Positions 1-12,388 of a stretch of DNA of 64,000 bases are shown here, piece by piece. This DNA comes from Chaetorhynchus papuensis (lineage: Eukaryota > Chordata > Aves > Passeriformes > Rhipiduridae). The position numbers and the translations under genes were made by a program. Within the stretch, counting starts at the first letter, position 1. Each line of letters starts with the position of its first letter. The stretch is from positions 682,001-746,000 of the forward strand of contig VWYX01000284.1 of NCBI GenBank assembly GCA_013396525.1, read 5' to 3'. The notes beneath the pieces were generated by a model that did no database searches, was not told where the DNA came from, and saw only the letters and a program-made list of their open reading frames with translations.

Positions 1-1359
1 TTTTTATCTGAGTCAAGTACAAAACTGAAGGTCATATTTTTTTGTGCTAAAATTTTTATATGGCTGACCAAAAAGGTTGAAGCTACACTCCCAACAAGAA
101 GTGGATCCACTAGCAGTTGGAATACTAGGCTGTGTCTGCCAGAGTTTGCCACAGGAACCAAATGTCAGTTCTTTCATAACATTAACTTTTCCAAGATGCC
201 TTGTAAATACCAATTTAAGTCTTTCCTTGTATATAAATGAAAACAAAAGATGTTCTTTCAGTGCATCTCCTAGTTTATTTCATGGACTCTGTTTTTCTTT
301 AGTTAATGAGAACATACTTTCTGCTGTTGTGAAGATATTTCTTGTAAACAAAGAAAACAAACTGAACTTCATGCAGTCTGGATTATCTAATCAGAAGAGC
401 ACTTAAAATAAAGTCAGGAAGGATTAAGATTCCTGATGTAACCATTCAATTGGATAGCCTTCCAAAGGCTCAAAGAAATGGGGTGGGTGGGAAGAAGGCT
501 CTTGTTGAAAACTATATAGTATATGTTATGTTACACTTTGGAGTTCTTAACAAACTGGAAGTTGACCCTTAAATGAGACATTTACTGCGATTCTGTTTAG
601 CTCCTTTTTTTGCATGATGCTGATACCCTAGTTGTGCTGAAAAAGAAGAAGATTTACAAGTCATTCAAACTGAAAAGAATTAATGATCTAAATATGAAAC
701 TTTTTTTGGACAAAATATCTGACAAAAGAGATGCACAAGTTGTTATAATGCAACCTGCGTATCCACCCATGACAGACCCTTGTCCAAGTATTAGAGGTAT
801 ATAGCCTAAATCTGCTGAACCAAGCTGTGCTGCTGCTAGTGTGGCAGTCTTAGTAACCAAGCTGGGCTGGGAAGAAACTAGGAACTGCATGTACTTAATT
901 CCTGTGGCAATATGTAGCAAAATTGAAGGAATACTCTAAAAACATTAATTATCCAAATGACATATCATATTATGGAATAAAAATTATTATGTATATCTGA
1001 GTAGCAAGATAAATTCCTTAAAGAAGCTTTGGCTTCCATGTCTTAGGTCTCCTTTTTTACCGTTGGTAATTTGGGAATTTTGAAGAATAAAACAGAAGAT
1101 ATGACATGAGAACATAGCTCTGCTCTATAACAACCCAAAAAGAAGGGGGATCCAAACTGGGGCCTTGTGGCCTGGAATGGGGGGGACAAGTAGATGAACA
1201 TTCATCTGCTGCTTAAAGAATAGTAGTGAGTCATGCTCAGCCTGGAGGCCAGTCACAAACGAGATCTGTCTGTGCCTGAATGCTGCTGAACTTCTCTATC
1301 ATCCATCAGGAGGAGGAGAGGAGTGTACTCTCATCGTTGTGCACTACATGAAATTGGGG
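1..1359. other. Intergenic, no gene seen
   Basis: This is AT-rich sequence with only short chance reading frames (under 110 codons) on both strands. None has a recognisable domain or convincing splice flanks. The last 200 bases or so (from about 1140) become more GC-rich and may be the eroded 5' continuation of the CR1 fragment that follows. Confidence 0.6.
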
Positions 1360-1840
1360 TGACCAGCTGAGACCCTCAAGGTGCGGGCTGCCATTCAGCA
1401 CAGCTCAGGCAGGCTGCAGGAAAGGGCCAATAGGAACTTTAGTAAATTCAGCAAGGATACTGTGAAGTGCTGCAGCTGGAAGAATTAACCCCTTACAGTG
1501 ATACTGAGGAGGGGCTGGCTGGGAGCAGCAGGTGAGAAGGGCCTGCAGAGGTTGGACAGGTTGCTGAGCAGTCCCCAGCATGTCCCAGCAAAGAGGGAGG
1601 CCAGCACTGAGCCCTGAGGGGCAGGAACACAGCCTCTAGGTTGAGAGAACAGATTTTTTTTCCCCCTCCACTTTGCACCTGTTGGATACACTTGGCCACA
1701 TGTAGATACTGCATCCAGTTGGGGACACCAGGTAAGGGAAGGATAGCAACAAACTGGAGCCAGTTCAGGTGGCCAGGGCTGGAGCTTCCCCACCAAGGGC
1801 GGAAGCTGGGGGACTGGTTCACCCGTGCAAAATCCAGGTA
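1360..1840 (+). mobile_element. Diverged CR1 LINE fragment, sense orientation
   Basis: The GC content rises and the sequence follows, in order, blocks of the avian CR1 3' region: a 'gctgccattcagc' block near 1387, the 'aggaa-ctt-ag-aa-ttca-caagg' block near 1430-1456, an 'aa(t)taacccctt' block near 1484, and the 'atactg-atccagtt-gggacacc' block near 1705-1730. These are conserved in avian CR1 copies, recalled from family knowledge rather than a database search. Many substitutions and indels show it is an old, inactive copy. Overlapping open frames at 1485-1822 on the minus strand and 1641-1877 on the plus strand are products of this GC-rich repeat, not genes. Confidence 0.65.
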
Positions 1841-4800
1841 TGCCTGCTTGATTAAATGCCTTCAGTGGATTCTGTAGCGCTAGTTATTCTTTCTGGTTTA
1901 CTTTTAGATGGCTTTAGTTTCAAAGTAACTCTAATGAGAAAAATCAATTTAAATTGTGCCTGTGGGTGTGTTTTGATAATTGATATTTATTCACTGACCT
2001 AAGCAGAGGCATGAGCGTGGGTCTCTTAAAGACACAGATGAATGTGTTTGTACTGTTAGCTATGCTGATAATTTTGAGCTGATTTTTTTTTCAGTCTCTT
2101 CTGTTGAAAATGTTTCATTTTAAATGAAGTATCAATGACAGGGAAAAACCGCAATGAAGGGCTGTGCCATTGAGTTCTCTTAGGAAATAGAGATTTATGA
2201 CTTCTCATCTTTGCTTCAGTGAATTTTAATTATCAAAAATGTTGCAGAGAGTGAGTCAACCACCTCTAAGGAGCCAATAGGCAGGGAATGCCCAGGTAGC
2301 TGGGAAAATAGTGGAATTCAGCACTTGACCTAAAGACTCTCTTTTTTAAAATGTATCTTCTACCTGGAGGCATTTTTGTACTCCTCTGTTTTTGAATCGG
2401 GAAAATTTACATAGTTTAAAAAGTCTATTGAAACCTCCTTGATGAGTTTTATCTTAATTTGATCTGTAACATAATATTTGAGATTTTTAATGCTACTTTT
2501 CTTCATTTTGTGCTTATCTTTTCTGCTTCTCTATTAATTTTTTATTTCCAAGTAGTTTCACCAAAACCTGTCTAAAATCTTCTGGATTTAGAATTATTAG
2601 AAGTGAAACTTTATTCTGCAAGTAGTAGCTAGTGTAAGGTGGAGTACCGTTCTTGCCAACTATAGAACATTTGTTAACAATGTTTATTATCATGATGCTA
2701 AAAGTATGTTATTACAAACTTTATATGAATAATATTTTTGTGCAAGTTACAGCACACAACAAGGTGTGCATTATAAAACAGTGTGTCTTTGGCTGAGTGA
2801 CCTAAGTGACTTGAAAAGTAGAATTTCTGTATGTATCCACACAAATGTTTTCATAGCATTAAAATTTTCAAAAACTAATTTCTTTTGAATGGTGGGAGAG
2901 ATTAAAAGGGGAAAAGTGATTCTGTATGATCTTGCGATGGAAAGAACTTTGAGCTGATGACTGGATTGTAATTTATAACCTCTTCTTGTTTTATTTTTTC
3001 AAGGTGGCTGTATGTTTTAAGTATATTGTAGTTCAAGATGGAAACAATACTGCTTTGTGATTTTAAAGGAACTTATCTTCTCTGATGTGTTGAAAAACAT
3101 CAGTGCTACACATCCTGTCTGTTTTCAACTCACATGGTTCCACATAGTTTAAAAAAAAGTGGATTTCTGATTCATAATGTAGCAGCTAATATGTACATTC
3201 TGCACTATGATTAATCTGTCTTTCAACATCAGGTGCTGCAGAAAAAGAGAAATGAAATAGCTAAATCAGCAAGTTTTCACAATTACAGTGTCAAAGTCAG
3301 ATGTGTGATCAGTGCTCACTACTTGGGTTGTAGAGTATGCAGAAAAGTAGGATAGGGTGAAACATCATCCTGCTCTAAGAGGGATGTCTTACATAAGGAA
3401 ATGGATTACTCTGTGGTTGTGAATTCCTTTCACCACTGTCAAAGGAGACTCTTTTATTCTATTGAAGTGGATGCCTAATTTTTGCATAATTACCCTTAGG
3501 CGAGTGGAATCCTACTTTCCCTCTCCCCCGGCATTCCCCCAGATAATGAAGTCAATTGCTAGATAAAACCAAAGCTGGTAACAAATGAAACATTAATGTC
3601 ATTATTGTGTTTGTATGATAGTGTTCTCATGCTTTGAAAGAAATAGTGCCCTTACTAAAACCCCAGAAACTCATTCCATGTAAAAATCAGTGCTATTCTA
3701 CTGAAGTCAATGGACTGATCTGATTTTATGTGAGCTGAAGCTCTGGCCTGTCTTCTGGAGCTAGTGTGGAGGACCCTTCATGTTTACTTTTACTTTATTA
3801 GTGTCTTCGAAACACAGTGCACTGCCATGTATTTATGTCAGTCACTTTTTGGAATTGGCATTTATTAGCTACTCATGAAGCATGTAAAGATTTGGTAATT
3901 GATTGTATTACCCAGAAATAACCAGATGAAAATACAAAGCAGGTTTTGCCATCAGAGTGCTGGCAGGGAACCGAAATGCTAAGCTCTAGTATATATCTGA
4001 AATGAAACTTGACCTAAACCAATGAAATGTGTAGAGAGGTTGGTTTCATTAATACTGTATTGGCATAACAGAGGGCAAAGTTCTGCTTTCTGTTGAATGG
4101 AATTCAATTTCCTGGTATCAATAATGTGAAAAGGGAGTTCAGCCTCCATCTTCTTAAGCCCCCCTGTCTTTGTTATTGATAAGCTAATGGTCTTGGTCCA
4201 CTATAATGATGTGGACTTTAGGTTCGAGACTGAAATAGAGAAACTTTCCTGAGCATCAAGCAATGTAGTAGGTGGGTGCTTTTTAGTCAACCCATGTTTG
4301 CTAGCATCAGAAAATATGATGGATTGCACTGAAATGAAACCATCAGGTTTTTAAACAGAGTGGTTCCTTTTTCAATTTCAAGAAAAAGTTTCAACCACTG
4401 GATAAAATTATGTGCCAATTATGTATAACTTCTTTACCACTAGAATAAAGGAAGCCATAATTCTGTGGACTTACGTTTTATTGAGTTCATCTGTTTTCAT
4501 TTATAAATAGAATGTAAGAGAAAAAGAAATCTGTGCTGGTGGACAGTGAAATAATGCAGCTTTTATACACTTGCAATGAAATGGTTTCTTTTCTTGACAG
4601 GTTGAAAAAAGACTCAGAAAAGGAAAATCTGCTTTAAGTATATCAGTCTCAAATAATGTAGTTGTTAATATTGATCTTGAATATTATAGTTAATAATCAG
4701 CCTGCTCATTTTTAACAGCATATTCAGACTCCTCCTGGAAAGAGGAAATTTGGGAGGAAGACAATTACTTTAACAATTCTTCAGAGAAGAACTTAGGCTA

Positions 4801-7800
4801 AGTCTATAAAACCCCATATTTGGGACATAGTTTTTTTTTAATTGCCTCAGAAATTCCTATGAATCTAATTTCATGATTTAGAATGTTTAAACTTGTGCTT
4901 TTGTGTGGAGCCTTTTAAAATTAAATACAACTTAAATCAAAAAAACCACAGAGAGGCAAGGTGTGTAGTACACAGGAAAATACATAAGCTGGGACAAAAA
5001 AGCAAGAAATCCAAAAGTTTCAAGGTTAAAATTCTGCTGTTGCATCTAGCTTGGATGATTGGTGTCTGGAAAAGCAGACTATTTTTATTTTTGATAGGTA
5101 GACTTATTCATATTAACTTTTCTAGAATGATAAATATATGTACTGTTAAGTCTTGCTTCTATTTGCTACTCAACAGTAATCTTATGTAACATCAAAGTCT
5201 TGAAATTAATCGCTGGAATAAATCATAATTAGGGAGGCAAGTGGTACAAACAGGAATGAAGTATTTTGTATACCTGTCACTAATCAAGAATTAATTTCTC
5301 GGAAGTATATTAATCTAAGTATTAACATATAGCTTGCTAATTGAATTTATGGTATATGGAGTACAGGATGAATATATTCTAAAGTATCCTCATAGATCCC
5401 TTTAGTAGTAATTAGGACTGTAAGGACAGCCTTGTGGTATTTTCATTACATCATTAAAATGAAATGATTAGTTAAGTAGTCTTGTACCAGAGCCATACCA
5501 AAGGCATAGTGTTAGCTTAAAAAAAAAGGATTTTTTTCTACTTCAAAGATTTAGTAAATCCATGATCAAAATAGTGCTTTTGTGCATGTGTATAGTTGCA
5601 AGAACATTAATTACAGAGAATCTGGAAAAATCTATTACTGATACTAGACATCAAAGGTAAACTAACATTCATTTCAAAATAAGGTGTATGTAAACTTTAA
5701 CACACACCCCTTGTACATTTCCAAAGCATCCTCCTTTATAAGTTCAGACTTCAGTAAATTTCAGTGAAATTAGAGTATTTGCTGCAGTATTTACAAAATT
5801 TGTTATGAGAGTGTCTGAGCTTCAGTGAGCATCTCAAAGATAGAAAGCATCTTCCAGAGCTGGGCTGTGAAGCTATCTATCTGTGGCTAATTTCAGTCTG
5901 AACTGTGGACATCATTTGGTTGACAGCAAGTGCTGTATTTTGTAGTTGTGTGGTGAAGCGTGAATAGCAAGTGTCCAATTTCATGTTTTTGTAAATTTAA
6001 GATAATTATAAATCTCTTGACTTTTGCCCCCAAAATCTTACATCTTATAACAGTTTGTCAACAGTGTTTTTCTGAATCCAATAAAAAATTTAAATCCTAA
6101 CCCTTGACTTTGTTGTTCGGGTTTTGGTTTTTTTTTGTGATACTGCTATTATATTGCAATTTAAGACTGAGTTCAGCATAAGAAGAAGAAAAACTTCTGT
6201 GGAATCAGCTGGGAGGTGAGGGGTGAAAGTTGTTTCCTGCCAAGATACAGAGATATTTTGCCACTTAGCTCTTAGGAAAACGTGTGGGCTCAGGAGTCTT
6301 ACTGACTGTTGTCTACATGCTTACATGTCTAAGCACGTGAATGAATGTGACTTCAGCACAGGCAGCTTTACTCCACCACTGGTGGCACCAGCAGTGACAA
6401 TGTGGTTGCACAAGTCAGCAGTCCCAAAGAGCACTGAGAGCCAGTGGAAGGCTTGTAGCTTGTCTTCGGGGCCACATCTTCACAGAGGTGCCCATGAAAA
6501 TTCCTTATAAGCCTTCCCTCTCTCTGTGGAAATATACGGAAGACAAACAAACTCAGCCTGTGAAGAATTGTGAGACACACAATTGTGAAAACTGAGCCTC
6601 AGAAAAAGCAGAGACTGAGCTAAGATGAGGCCAAATCCAGGGTGAAAGGCAAATAACATCGTTAGTGAGAATTCGCTTCAAAGAAATGTCCGCCTTTATC
6701 TTTGTTTTCTCTTTGTAGTAGAAATACCCTAAGAATGCTATATTTTGGCTTCCTGCTCAGACCAAAAAGAATGAATGTTACTCAGGCAAAACTCCCAAAA
6801 GATGTCTCCAATAAAAATGTATTACTTTCTTCGATTGCCTTTCACTGACTTAACAGAGATTTAGATGACCTAACATACATGAGCAATATAGAACTCTTTG
6901 CTTCTCTGCAGTGTTCAAAATCATTCTTCTAATATCTCTCATAAATTACATGTACCTGTTCTAAACCCAAAAGGCTGACAGTAAGAGCATACTCAGAGTT
7001 AGGCTATTACAGCTATTTCTCTTTTTTCCTTACCTTATGACCGACAGGTGGGACGTAAGGAAATATAGGAGTCATTATACAAAACATCTGAGAGCTCCTT
7101 TGCAAAGGTGAGCCATCTGTTTACTACAGAAAATAATTTTTAATGATTGTTTTTCAGCACCAGAGCACCAATGAACAACTTTTAAAAGGTCAGAATGACT
7201 GCCTATATTTCGCTGCCATGGGAAATCCATCAGGCAATAATTTAACCTGTATGCCCCTACATACACATATGCAAGTTCCATATTGTATTACACATCTGTC
7301 ATCTACTTTGTATTTCCCCAAACAGTCTTTTTGACTCATAAACTGTGTTTTCTTTAAAACTGTAGCCTCTATAATTCTCTGTGGAGACAGAGGAAAGGAA
7401 AAGGATTGCAGGGAATTGTTTCCAGAGTGCTTGTGTATAGAGGGATGATTAAGAAAGTGAGAGTGAATTTATTTAAGATTGAGAAATAAAGCATGTAAAC
7501 CAAAACTGGATGGATGCCCTTGTGAAGGGTCTCATTCCGGAATTAAGATGATGGTAGAGTGTGCCACCAGGGTGCTAAAAATATACAAGCTGTAGCAGAA
7601 GTTATTTAATGCATTTGTCTTCAAACTCTTTTCTTAAACACTTTAACTTCCCTGAATGAACCCAGGTGCATGAGGCTAATCCAGTCAGTGGATCACTGCC
7701 TCACTTCTGTGGCAGTAACGTGAGGTTTCTTTGGGGCTTAATTTGATCATGTGGACAGAATAGGAAGATTTTGTTGAAAAAAGTCCACAGCTTTTTTCTC

Positions 7801-10800
7801 CAAAAGTGAAAGTGGCATGTGGAGAGAATTAAGCTACTCCCACGGCCATTGTGTTGTACGTGCCGCTCTTAAATACACCTGGTATTCGGTAGCACTGTGT
7901 ACACTGACTGCCTTAGGCTTCTTCAACCTCAGCATCAGTCTCACTGTGCATTGCGAGACTACTGCAAGAAAGTTTGGTCTCTTAAACTAAGTGAAGCGTC
8001 GTTCGTGAGAAGCCATCCTAGGAAACATAAAATGTAAAATGGAGTCATTTTTAGTTAGTGAAAAAATAGTTCTACAAAAATATTTATGATTTTCTGCTAT
8101 ATGTTTTGAAGAACAATCAATAAGGTTGGAGATAAAAGTTGAAAATGATAGTTGGTGGTTTTTGAATTTGGTGTGCCAGGTTAAATATATAACAATACAC
8201 TTAAATAATTTTGTTTTGATGAAGTTTTTTCTTCCTTCATTATGATTTTTTATTCCTAATTTAGGATAGTCAAAATTCTATGAAAGCATAAACTCCTTAG
8301 AAGAGTTTTTAGGAGATGGAAATATTGGAATATAAGAAAACAGGAAATAAACAATAGATATACTAAAAGACCACATATTTGTGATGTTTGGGCTTTTTTG
8401 TTTTCTGTTCATGTCATACTTATTCTGCTGCTTTTTAAACACCGGTTCTAAAATCTTATAAAGTTCGTGTTCAAGTCTGTTTATCACACTCTGGGTTTTA
8501 GTTACAAATTTTATTTGAATAATCTGGAGAAAAAGTGACATCAGCCTGATGGGTGACTTCAGAATTTGCAGCTTACTCTTGTCTTTGTGCATGTAATGAA
8601 AAACCTGTAGCAGACTACAGAACTATGTAATTTTGCAGTGCCCAGACAACATGATCTTATCAAAATGTGATTATCCATACTGTCAAGTTTGCAGATATCA
8701 ACAGTAGATGTATTTTCCCATGAAAGACTGGAAGGGGCACTGTATTCACAAAAGCATCTTTGGTATTTTCAAGATGGCTGGAGTTCATTTCAAACAAACC
8801 AGTTAAGTACACATTCTGTTTAATAATATTAATGTTTTCTTTTGTTGATGTTTGTGGACAGTATTAATTTTTAAGAAAATAAATTACATGTCCTAAACAA
8901 GCATCAGAAAACCACATTAAAAAAACTTCTGCCTATATAAATACTGGGTAAATGTTGGACACATTTAGTCACTTTCAGTTTTTCTTTCATTTTTTCTAAA
9001 GTGAAGAGCTATTGTGAACTTTATTTGGGATACATAATTCGCTGCTTCTTGAAGAAGTTCTGGTCATTTTAAGCTTTAATTAAAACATCTGAATCTGCAG
9101 GAATTTTTCCTGTAGTGTTCATGTAGTTGTTATAAAAATTAATCCATTTGAAAAGAATTCTTTCCTAGTTCTGCAGCAGCCTTTGCTACCTAGGGGGAAA
9201 ACTTCAGTGTCCTTCCCTGCAAGCCACAAGAGCCTGAGTTATTAGTATTCACTACATGCATTATGTTTCCATTTAATATTTCTCCCTTGTCCTTTATGTC
9301 TCTCTCCATTTTCTGTGCATAATGTTCATTCTTGTCTAAGTACAGGAAGAACCAATTATTGTTATAGTATTTCAGTTAGGTGACATTGTATATCGAGGTA
9401 TATTAGGCATTTAGGAAATACCACAGATGGATGGCTGATGGCTTGCCTGTGCTCTGACATTTTATTCTTCCAGGTTATAGACAGCTAGGCCATGTTTGCT
9501 TATGCATGTGATCTTTGGGAAGCTTTTGTCTTTAGCCCAGCTATGACTAATGATCTTCACAGATTTTGCAGAGAGATCTGTTTAATGCAGAATTTTGAGA
9601 TTGCTGTGTCTGTGTTCCTGTTCAAATAATAAAATATCTTAATAAAAACTTATATAAGGACTTAGCCACAGAGATACTTACGGAGTAATTGGACTAGTGC
9701 TTTTTCGAACTATTTTCATTTGTAAATTACATCACTGTTTCCAAAAGAGCTGGAGAACTGTAATGAAAATTTGTTTTTTCAAGGCCTTTAGCTGACTGTT
9801 GATTACAAATTAAAGATGCATATTTTTGAGTTTTGTTACTTGTCATTCCTAAGTGACAATTAATACAATTCTCGTAATGATCTTCATGTGTAAACCTCAG
9901 ACTTTTTGTCTGTTTTACCCTTCATGTTCTTTTTGTCATTACCTTGACTGTTACGATCTTCTCTTCATCATGGCTTCCTCTCCTTCATCTGTCCTGCTTA
10001 AAAATCATACAGATCTCTTTTTTAAGATAGCTTTTTCCTCTGTCTCTTTGATCATCTCTATTATTCTGTTTCTTACAACATCACATTTAGTGTCTTTACA
10101 ATCTAATTTATATACCGAGATATTATCCTACAAAAAAGTGTGTTTTATTCACAAGATGTTTTAAGCTTATTATATTTTTATGAGTATATGTTCTCTGAAG
10201 TCTATACAGATAACCCTTTTTTAACTTCTAAGTATAGTACAACGGTAACACAGAGCATTTCATCCAGGGTACAAGTAATCTAGCAACAAATATGCCTGTG
10301 TTACAAGGTTTGAGTTCAAATGTTCAAGGGTAGAATTGGCTGTAATGGTATATCTGTGAAAAAAATAAGCCTGTGGTGAAGTTGGAACCCCAGTGCCAAA
10401 GCACAACATATAATTGGGCCTAATTTTTTCCATATGTATCAACAAAAACAGTCTTTGCTTCCATGAGAGATGAAAGCTTCCCTTTCTGTCATATTTTTAT
10501 TTTGTATATAATTCCTTACTCTTTATAATTTCATAGGCTTTTTAAAAAAACATGCCGAGATTTAGGGAGAGATGAGCTGTCACCCTGGATTTGAGTTTAT
10601 ATTTCTAATAGAAAAGCCTTTTTTGGTGGGGAAGGAAAAACACGGCTATTTCCCCTCCCCTGCCAAAAGGGCTACTATGTTAAAATCCTTGTACAGTGCC
10701 TGTGAGCTATCCAAGTTGGCGTGGAACAATCCATTTGTGAATTGATTTAAATACCTCATTTAAAATAAATAATCTAGTGGAATTAGTGTCATAAATCTTC

Positions 10801-12063
10801 ATAGAGTAAGCTTACTATTTATATAAGATCGAAGAAGTGTTAAATACATTTCTGTTCTGTCAACAATGTATGGCGGTGTTTCTCCCTCCGTTCAATTTTA
10901 TGCCAAGTCCCAAATAAAGGATGCATATTTTTTATGCATTTGTTCTGTTGTTTAATGTGGTATCTTTCCAAATAATCTTTCTTCCTGCTGTCTATAAGTT
11001 CAACTAACACATATGTGAGTTCTGTAGAAGACTGATGGTCTAAATTAGGTTTCACCTATATTATGGTGTATTATTTTACGTTCAATAAATTCACTGTTAT
11101 CAGGATTGTTGAGATATTCTCTGCATCGTATTTTACCTCCTTTTGGAAGTTATACACCCAGGCATGCGGACTTTGTTGTGCTTTCTGCTTCAGTGTAGGG
11201 CCAATCAAAACTGCCAAGAAGAGTATCCCAAAAAACCTTCTTGCAGGTGACATTGATGCAATGGCTGCTAGATCCAAGTACTTTGCTACACGTATAAGCA
11301 ATCTCTTGCCACACCAGTCTGCTTTGCCTGTTTGTGTAGTGGCAGCCACTGAGACTCCCAAGTGTTTGACTGTGTTCAGAACGTGGTTAGTTAGGGCTCT
11401 GCATGCTCCTTAAACAGCCTTTTTGTGTGTCCTAAGGAGGGGAAAAAAAAAGTTAGACTTCATGGAAATGTCTCAGAGGATGCCAGCGGTACCTCGCTGG
11501 TTTACTAGTTCACCTCACTTCAACTCTAGTTACATCTAGAATTTGTTTTGTAATTTATCCCTTCCTTAACTGATTCTGTGGAAGTGAAGGGATTATTTTT
11601 CTCCCTGCCTTTACATCTTTACAGAGTTTAAAACATTTTGCTCTAGACATGGTTGTTTTGCTAGGAGCAAAGCTGAAAGTTGCTCTGGCAGTGGAAGGAG
11701 ATGTCACTGAAGTGACCTTTGAGTTCCCCATATTGCTGGCTGTGCAGAACTTGCTTGGATGTGGATGTGAGCTAAAGTCATCTTCAGAGTTACTCCTGGT
11801 GGGCTTTTATGTGTCCTATAAAGATAATGTACGTAGTGCAGCACACCTTCCCCAAATTACTTTATACATTCACTTTCTGTTTGTTAGGGAAAAAAAGAAA
11901 AAGCAGGCACTGAAGAAGGAGGAGGAAGCATTTTTGCTCTTCTAATGAAGATAGAAAACATCTAGCTTAAAATCAAGGAAGTAATGTCTTGGTTACAGTA
12001 CCTGGTTTCCATGGATCCGTACATCCCACTGATGTATTTTTGTAGAAGCTGTCTTACACATCT
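1841..12063. other. Intergenic, no gene seen
   Basis: About 10 kb of AT-rich sequence with frequent stops on both strands. Open frames do not exceed about 116 codons (11063-11413, which is also open in antisense at 11071-11361) and none is recognisable. A possible ancient repeat relic lies at 3680-3750. There are no CpG islands, RNA genes or long terminal repeats that I can see. Confidence 0.55.
3680..3750. repeat. Possible ancient amniote interspersed repeat relic
   Basis: The block 'tactgaagtcaatgga' followed by 'tgtgagctgaag' and 'ctggcc' resembles a low-copy, very old dispersed element seen in bird and turtle genomes that carries a 'ttgacttcaatgg'-type core. The match is by memory and short, so this could be coincidence. 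Confidence 0.25.
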
Positions 12064-12388
12064 TTGCTACTGGTTTAAGAGACTTCAGGAAAAGCAGCCA
12101 GGTCAGAAGAAGGAAGCAAAGAAAATTTTCCTGCCTTGTTCTCATTTCAGGTCATCCAGAAAACTATTCTCTTGGACAATAGGTGATCACAAATACCAGG
12201 GCCCTCCTGTAGCAGCAGAAATCCTTTTGGATTTCTTCCAAAGGATTTCTTTGAATCTTAATACAGGTCAGCCACCTTAGAAACAGGAGCTGCTGCTTAT
12301 GGTGTTCACAGCCTCCAGGTGCAAGCCTTTTTTCTTCAGTAGTCTGCTCCTGTCACTTGATTCACTTGATTATTTTCAAGTCTTGGAC
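12064..12388. repeat. 325 bp direct duplication, copy A
   Basis: This block is repeated at 15197-15521 in the same orientation at a constant offset of 3133 bases. I count five substitutions (at 12072, 12131, 12164, 12171 and 12263) and no indels, about 98.5% identity. It contains an imperfect hairpin, 'aaatccttttgg' facing 'ccaaaggattt', at about 12219-12248. A reading frame crosses it (11984-12280), but all five differences fall inside that frame and all change the amino acid, which argues against constrained coding. I recognise no transposon ends, target-site duplication or poly-A tail. It could be a local segmental duplication or two insertions of an unrecognised dispersed repeat. Confidence 0.95.

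Noticed and set aside
1..1139. Last exons of BBS9, the neighbour upstream of BMPER in mammals
   Set aside because: No open stretch here matched what I know of that protein, and no terminal-exon structure was visible. The gene probably ends before this window.
1485..1877. Overlapping frames of 78-109 codons on both strands
   Set aside because: They coincide with a diverged CR1 fragment and do not resemble the CR1 reverse transcriptase or endonuclease.
11063..11413. 116-codon plus frame with a 96-codon antisense partner
   Set aside because: The antisense translation has a hydrophobic stretch, but neither strand shows splice sites, homology or a promoter. The length is within chance expectation.
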